Origin: an uncultured Alphaproteobacteria bacterium
GTDB lineage: Bacteria > Pseudomonadota > Alphaproteobacteria > HIMB59 > GCA-002718135
Reading direction: 5' to 3'
Assembly: GCA_902515745.1 (NCBI GenBank)
Contig: CABXWB010000001.1
Span: 186,001 to 250,000, forward strand
Length of the DNA: 64,000 bases
The position numbers were made by a program, and so were the translations under genes. Shown here piece after piece: positions 61,179-64,000 of the stretch (position 1 is its first letter; each line of letters starts with the position of its first letter). The notes under the pieces are model-generated. The model saw only the letters and a program-made list of their open reading frames with translations. It did no database searches and had not been told where the DNA came from.

Positions 61179-61202
61179 ATTTACTGAGATTATTCGGTAA
61201 AT
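61179..61202 (+). promoter_or_regulatory. Inverted repeat / hairpin upstream of dapF
   Basis: ATTTACTGA (61179-61187) pairs with TCGGTAAAT (61194-61202), one pair being G-U on the plus strand, around a six-base loop. It lies 17 bases before the dapF ATG. It could be an operator dyad or a leader hairpin, and the evidence is structural only. Confidence 0.35.
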
Positions 61203-61219
61203 TAGGTTATAAAACAAAT

Positions 61220-62038
61220 ATGCAAAAAATAGACTTTATAAAGATGCATGGACTTGGGAACGATTTTGTTATCATAGATAAAAGGTCTAACAATATCGCA
61301 ATTACTGAAGATATTATTAAAAGACTCAGTGACAGAAGAACTGGGGCAGGGTGTGATCAATTAATCACAATTAATAATACAAGTAATAAAAGTGCTGATG
61401 CTGAAATTGAAATTTTTAATCCTGGTGGTGATAGAGCCGAAGCTTGTGGTAATGGAACGCGCTGCGTGGCAAAAATACTATTTGATGAAGATTCAAATAA
61501 AGAAATTTTAAAAATTCAATCTGATGCAGGCATATTAGAATCAAAAAAAATAGAAAACAATATAAGTGTCAACATGGGTTCAATAAAAAATACTTGGGAT
61601 AAAATTCCTTTAAGTAAAGAAGTTAATACAATGAATATACCAATTTCAATTGATGGATATAGTAATGGAGTTGCTGTTAATGTAGGTAATCCACATGTAG
61701 TTTTTTTTGGGAAATCAATCAAAGATACAGATCTTGAAAGTATAGGTCCTAGAATAGAAAATCATGAGCTCTTTCCAAAAAAAACTAATGTTGAAATAGT
61801 TGAAGTTATTAATTCGAATTTAATTGAAATGAGAGTTTGGGAACGTGGAGTTGGAATCACGTTAGCTTGTGGTAGTGGTGCCTGTGCGGCTGTATATGCG
61901 GCGTGGAAAAAAGGATTGATTAAAAATAACGCTGAAGTGAAACTTGAAAAAGGATCACTGCACATAAATATAATTAATAATGAATCTATTATGACAGGAC
62001 CTGCAGAAATAAGTTATCGAGGTAGTTTAGAAATATAA
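61220..62038 (+). CDS. dapF: Diaminopimelate epimerase
   Basis: Cofactor-free conversion of LL- to meso-diaminopimelate for lysine and peptidoglycan. Of 272 residues: KMHGLGNDFVIID at the N-terminus, the first catalytic cysteine in EACGNGTRCVAKILF, GNPHVVFF, and the second in TLACGSGACAAVYAA. Two active-site cysteines are thus intact. It begins a rightward run dapF-mtaB-ftsY, three bases between dapF and mtaB. Confidence 0.96.
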   Translation: MQKIDFIKMHGLGNDFVIIDKRSNNIAITEDIIKRLSDRRTGAGCDQLITINNTSNKSADAEIEIFNPGGDRAEACGNGTRCVAKILFDEDSNKEILKIQSDAGILESKKIENNISVNMGSIKNTWDKIPLSKEVNTMNIPISIDGYSNGVAVNVGNPHVVFFGKSIKDTDLESIGPRIENHELFPKKTNVEIVEVINSNLIEMRVWERGVGITLACGSGACAAVYAAWKKGLIKNNAEVKLEKGSLHINIINNESIMTGPAEISYRGSLEI

Positions 62039-62041
62039 TTT

Positions 62042-63301
62042 ATGAAAAATAAAAACTACGTAGTCAATCTAGGTTGTAGATTGAATATTTATGAAGGTGA
62101 AATTATTAAAAACCATCTTAAAACAAATAATTTAAATAATGTTACAGTCATAAACTCATGTGCAGTAACTGAAGAAGCTGAGAAAAAAGTTTCTTATGAA
62201 ATTAGAAAGGCAAAAAAAAATTTTCCTAATAATAAAATAGTAGTTACAGGATGTGCGGCTCAAATCAATCCATTAAAATATAAAGATTTAAAAGAAGTAG
62301 ACTCTGTAATTGGGAACACAGAAAAATTAGAAACTTTAACATGGAAAAATATCGATCAGTCTAAAAATCTTAAAGTAGGAAATATATTAGAAGAAAGTAA
62401 AACAGTACCTAATTCAATTGAAAAATTTGAAGGAAAATCAAGAGCTTATATTGAAATACAACAAGGTTGTAACCATCGCTGTACTTTTTGTGTCATTCCA
62501 TTTGGCAGAGGTAATAATAGAAGTGTACCTGCTGGAGAAATAGTAAATAAAATAAAAAAAATTGTTAGCAATGGATATAATGAAGTAGTCTTAACAGGAG
62601 TAGATATAACTGATTATGGAAAAGATCTTCCTGCAAAACCTACTTTTTCTAACTTAATTAAAAGAATTCTAAAATTAGTACCAGAATTAAAACAACTGCG
62701 TTTGTCTTCAATTGACTGCGCTGAAATAGATAAAGATTTTTGGGATGTTTTAAGGGACAAAAGATTGATGCCTCATTTTCATATAAGTTTGCAGGCTGGA
62801 AACAATTTAATTTTAAAAAGAATGAAAAGAAGGCATTCAAGGGAAATGGCAGTTAATTTTTGTAAAAAAATTTTATCCATTAGGAAAGATGCAACATTTG
62901 GTGCTGATATAATTGCCGGTTTTCCAACAGAGACAGAAACAATGTTTCAAGATTCAATTAAGCTAGTTGATGAGTGTAATTTAACTCATCTTCATATTTT
63001 TCCATATTCACCAAGAGAAAACACCCCTGCATCTAGAATGCCTCAAGTTCAAAAAAATATTATAAAAGATAGAGCTAGAAGACTTAGAGAAAGAGGCATG
63101 GAAAAATTAAAACATCATTTAAAAAAAAATATTGGAAAGAAGGAACAAATTTTAATTGAAAGTAGAAAAGAAAATTTTTCACTTGGAAAAGATCAGCATT
63201 TTTTAAAAGTAAAACTTGAAGAAGAGTTTAAAGAGGGGAATATAATTTCCTGTATATACACCGGCGTAGAAAATGATACATTATTAGCAAGAATAGCATG
63301 A
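62042..63301 (+). CDS. mtaB: tRNA t6A37 methylthiotransferase MtaB
   Basis: Radical-SAM enzyme that makes ms2t6A37 in tRNAs reading ANN codons. Of 419 residues: the N-terminal methylthiotransferase domain with cysteines in VVNLGCRLNIYEGE, VINSCAVTEEAEKKV and VVTGCAAQ, the radical-SAM triad in QQGCNHRCTFCVIPFGRG, and LTGVDITDYGKD. The C-terminal TRAM region begins RRLRERGMEKLKHH. It ends in an ATGA overlap with ftsY. Confidence 0.92.
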   Translation: MKNKNYVVNLGCRLNIYEGEIIKNHLKTNNLNNVTVINSCAVTEEAEKKVSYEIRKAKKNFPNNKIVVTGCAAQINPLKYKDLKEVDSVIGNTEKLETLTWKNIDQSKNLKVGNILEESKTVPNSIEKFEGKSRAYIEIQQGCNHRCTFCVIPFGRGNNRSVPAGEIVNKIKKIVSNGYNEVVLTGVDITDYGKDLPAKPTFSNLIKRILKLVPELKQLRLSSIDCAEIDKDFWDVLRDKRLMPHFHISLQAGNNLILKRMKRRHSREMAVNFCKKILSIRKDATFGADIIAGFPTETETMFQDSIKLVDECNLTHLHIFPYSPRENTPASRMPQVQKNIIKDRARRLRERGMEKLKHHLKKNIGKKEQILIESRKENFSLGKDQHFLKVKLEEEFKEGNIISCIYTGVENDTLLARIA

Positions 63302-64000
63302 GTTTGTTCTCAATATTTAAAGATAAGTTAAGTAAAACTTCAGATATACTTTCTTTTAATATTTTAGAGATTTTAAAAAACAAAAAAATAGACGATTTAA
63401 CTTTAGAAGAATTAGAAAATATTCTTATTTCATCTGATATTAGTTTGGATGTTGTAAATCAGCTAATAGATTCTATAAAAAAATTAAAAATTTCAAATGA
63501 TGATGGAATAAAAAATGTATTAGAAATCTTAGCTCAAAATATAGAAAGTATTTTACTTCCAAGAGAACATGTTCTGATAAATGAAAAAAACCATGAAAAA
63601 AAAATATTAATATTTGTTGGAGTAAACGGAAGTGGAAAGACAACCACTATTGGTAAAATTGCAAATAAAATTTTATCAAATAAAAAAATTCTGATTGCAG
63701 CTTGTGATACATTTAGGGCAGCAGCTGTTGAGCAATTGGAAAATTGGGCGAAAAAAAATAATAATGGTTTTATCGCTGGAAAAAGTTATCAAGATCCAGC
63801 AAGCGTAGCGTATCAGGCAACTGAAGAATTCGAAAAAGAAAATTATGATTTTTTACTTATAGATACTGCTGGAAGATTATCAAATAATACTAACCTCATT
63901 AATCAGCTAATTAAATTGAAGAATGTTATCTCAAAAATTAATTCCTCTTTGAATATTGAAACTGTGTTAGTTTTAGATGGAACGAATGGTTCGAACATGA
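63298..64000 (+). CDS. ftsY: Signal recognition particle receptor FtsY, 3' end missing
   Basis: SRP-receptor GTPase at the inner membrane, partner of Ffh. The frame stays open to the end of the window, 234 codons seen. MSLFSIFKDKLSKTSDIL starts the N domain. LIFVGVNGSGKTTTIGKIANKIL is the P-loop, followed by CDTFRAAAVEQLENWA, LLIDTAGRLSNN and VLVLDGTNGSNM. The N-terminal acidic A domain of E. coli FtsY is lacking, giving the short NG-only form. The start overlaps mtaB by four bases. Confidence 0.93.
   Translation, partial: MSLFSIFKDKLSKTSDILSFNILEILKNKKIDDLTLEELENILISSDISLDVVNQLIDSIKKLKISNDDGIKNVLEILAQNIESILLPREHVLINEKNHEKKILIFVGVNGSGKTTTIGKIANKILSNKKILIAACDTFRAAAVEQLENWAKKNNNGFIAGKSYQDPASVAYQATEEFEKENYDFLLIDTAGRLSNNTNLINQLIKLKNVISKINSSLNIETVLVLDGTNGSNM

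Overview
The window is gap-free core chromosome of an AT-rich, streamlined alphaproteobacterium, most like a free-living marine lineage of the SAR11/HIMB59 type; I infer this from gene content and cannot fix the clade. Pointers are the alphaproteobacterial blocks dsbB-coq7, argH-lptM-lysA, hisC-tyrA facing metX-metW, rplU-rpmA-obgE-proBA-nadD-rsfS-ctpA-rppH, atpHAGDC, sdhCDAB-mdh-sucCDAB-lpd and ffh-rpsP-rimM-trmD-rplS-leuCDB-asd. Others are a SAM-II riboswitch, a HIG1 protein, very short intergenic spaces and many start/stop overlaps. I see no insertion sequence, prophage, CRISPR array, rRNA or clear pseudogene. The window cuts dsbB at its left end and ftsY at its right end.

Layout. 1-8.8 kb: dsbB/coq7, an HNH nuclease, an esterase, two small proteins, then a leftward run of a beta-oxidation fusion enzyme, an acyl-CoA ligase, an O-acetylhomoserine sulfhydrylase and an alpha/beta hydrolase. 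8.9-18 kb: amino-acid synthesis (argH, lysA, tyrA, a chorismate mutase-aminotransferase fusion, SAM-II-controlled metX-metW), plus plsC and gloB. 18-26 kb: bL21/bL27, ObgE, proline synthesis, NAD synthesis, ribosome silencing, a C-terminal protease, RppH and an amidohydrolase. 26-31 kb: the F1 ATP synthase operon, leftward, behind priA. 32.9-34.4 kb: a small transaldolase-type enzyme, DUF484 and DUF1737. 34.4-46.4 kb: a leftward ten-gene TCA-cycle block. 46.38-46.71 kb is the only stretch over 300 bases without a protein gene. It holds a likely sdh promoter, a 32-bp-spaced direct repeat and a candidate structured RNA. 46.7-53 kb: a coupled five-gene run (UDG, MFS, a 46-residue ORF, zapE, hydrolase) and accessory hydrolases. 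53.07 kb: tRNA-Arg. 53.1-61 kb: the ffh-rpsP-rimM-trmD-rplS-leuCDB-asd run. 61.2 kb to the end: dapF, mtaB, ftsY.

How it fits together. Sulfur and methionine genes appear twice: metX-metW under SAM-II, and a metY-type enzyme coupled to an acyl-CoA ligase. This raises the possibility that methanethiol from an organosulfur acid is captured. The TCA block and ATP synthase supply respiration. Three ribosomal proteins (bL21, bS16, bL19) carry long low-complexity tails, and bS16 has a 57-bp in-frame tandem repeat. Convergent genes are packed so tightly that several share a palindromic stop, so classical terminators are mostly absent.

I found no wholly new multi-gene system. The best leads are the RNA at 46574-46709, the hairpin leader of ffh, the AroQ-HisC fusion, the ligase/MetY operon and the 46-residue gene in front of zapE.
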